A DNA stretch of 64,000 bases from Bacillus sp. NTK034 (GTDB lineage Bacteria > Bacillota > Bacilli > Bacillales > Cytobacillaceae). The stretch is from assembly GCF_017303275.1 (NCBI RefSeq), contig NZ_JAFKOJ010000001.1, positions 1,153,922-1,217,921 of the forward strand, written 5' to 3'. Shown piece after piece: positions 63,529 through 64,000 of the stretch. The notes beneath the pieces were generated by a model. It ran no database searches. It was not told the origin of the DNA and saw nothing but the letters and a program-made list of their open reading frames with translations. Numbering within the stretch: the first letter of the stretch is position 1; each line of letters opens with the position of its first letter. Both the position numbers and the translations under genes were made by a program.

Positions 63529-64000
63529 TTATGAAGTCTTTTCTAATAATTCAATATGACAATGGCAAGAAACCGAATGTCCTCTGTCTACATCCTCTAA
63601 CTCCGGCACTTGCGTATGACAAACTGCTTCTTTATGAGGACATCTTGCAACAAAAGGGCAGCCTTTTTCTTCTTTTGTGGCATCCACTTCCCCATCCAGA
63701 ATCAGTTTCTCTCTATTTTTAATAAAATTGTTTAAATCTTTTACTACAGCCACAAGCGCTTTTGTGTACGGGTGGGAAGGATTCTGTATAATTTTTTTCG
63801 TAGGTCCTATTTCTACGATTTTTCCTTGGTACATGACAGCAATTCGGTCACACATATAACTCGCAGTAGATAAATCATGGGTAATAAACATCATCGTAAG
63901 GCCCATTTTCTTTCTTAAATCCAGCAGCAAGTTCAGTATTCCGGCTCTAACAGATACATCAAGCATGGATGTAGGTTCATCTGCAGCAATAAAAGATGGT
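63529..64000 (-). CDS. Oligopeptide/dipeptide ABC transporter ATP-binding protein, C-terminal part
   Basis: The gene continues beyond the right edge. The visible part includes the end of Walker B with D-loop (AADEPTSMLDVS), the switch His (THDLS), and the C-terminal oligopeptide-type domain with HPYTKALVAVV and a Cys cluster (CPFVARCPHKEAVC) found in DppD/OppF-like ATPases. It energises import of peptides or, in the related Ni/Opp family, metal complexes. Its transport partners lie outside the window. Confidence 0.85.
   Translation of the reverse strand, partial: PSFIAADEPTSMLDVSVRAGILNLLLDLRKKMGLTMMFITHDLSTASYMCDRIAVMYQGKIVEIGPTKKIIQNPSHPYTKALVAVVKDLNNFIKNREKLILDGEVDATKEEKGCPFVARCPHKEAVCHTQVPELEDVDRGHSVSCHCHIELLEKTS

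Overview
The window is a contiguous piece of a low-GC Bacillaceae chromosome. The order yneP, yneQ, yneR, plsY, (gap), yneT, parE, parC, alsT-like transporter matches Bacillus subtilis, but about 29 kb of extra genes lie between plsY and yneT. Protein character, strong Shine-Dalgarno sites, TTG/GTG starts and a GerA-type germination fragment fit a spore-forming Bacillus relative such as Cytobacillus or Mesobacillus. The species is not determined. There are no rRNA or tRNA genes, CRISPR arrays or complete insertion sequences.

Layout: (1) 1-9.4 kb: end of a CbbX/SpoVK-type AAA ATPase, YneP thioesterase, YneQ, YneR, a CPBP protease, a CapA-like protein, a soluble histidine kinase, PlsY, a DUF3243 protein, a PLD-family protein and a GH18 protein. 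(2) 9.4-18.3 kb, minus strand: a purine operon (2Fe-2S, MobA-like, FAD and molybdenum subunits of a xanthine dehydrogenase, two XdhC-type proteins, a purine permease, adenine deaminase). Its leader folds as a purine-riboswitch-like three-way junction followed by a terminator. (3) 18.4-33.3 kb, plus strand: a bacterial microcompartment (BMC) operon. It encodes a xanthine/urate permease, an allantoinase-like cyclic amidohydrolase, a cysteine hydrolase, a UbiX/UbiD pair, three BMC hexamer proteins, one BMC pentamer, two unfamiliar BMC-associated proteins (one with an encapsulation-peptide-like N-terminus), a divergent adenine-deaminase paralogue, a cyclase, a DUF1989 protein, an M20 hydrolase and an SsnA/TrzN-like deaminase. 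(4) 33.3-42.9 kb: housekeeping genes (GNAT, YneT, ParE/ParC, AGCS transporter, secreted protein, stay-green protein). (5) 43-55.9 kb: a recombinase-flanked, partly decayed accessory region with repeats, pseudogenes and a copper operon (csoR, two copZ, copA, a YtkA-like gene with a stop codon, a ferredoxin). (6) 55.9-64 kb: an intact two-component system, a YdhK-like lipoprotein, a second csoR-copZ-copA module, a sulfite/nitrite-reductase-like protein and the end of an oligopeptide ABC ATPase.

How the genes may work together: adenine deaminase and xanthine dehydrogenase would bring adenine and hypoxanthine to xanthine (and perhaps urate). The BMC operon has no aldehyde dehydrogenase, phosphotransacylase or uricase. 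It does have the enzyme types needed to open a purine ring by hydrolysis, remove a carbamoyl group, decarboxylate an aminoimidazole carboxylate, deaminate and cleave the imidazole ring. That sequence resembles the classical clostridial xanthine to 4-aminoimidazole to formiminoglycine route. My main hypothesis is a purine-degrading microcompartment of this kind; it is inference from gene content and not demonstrated.
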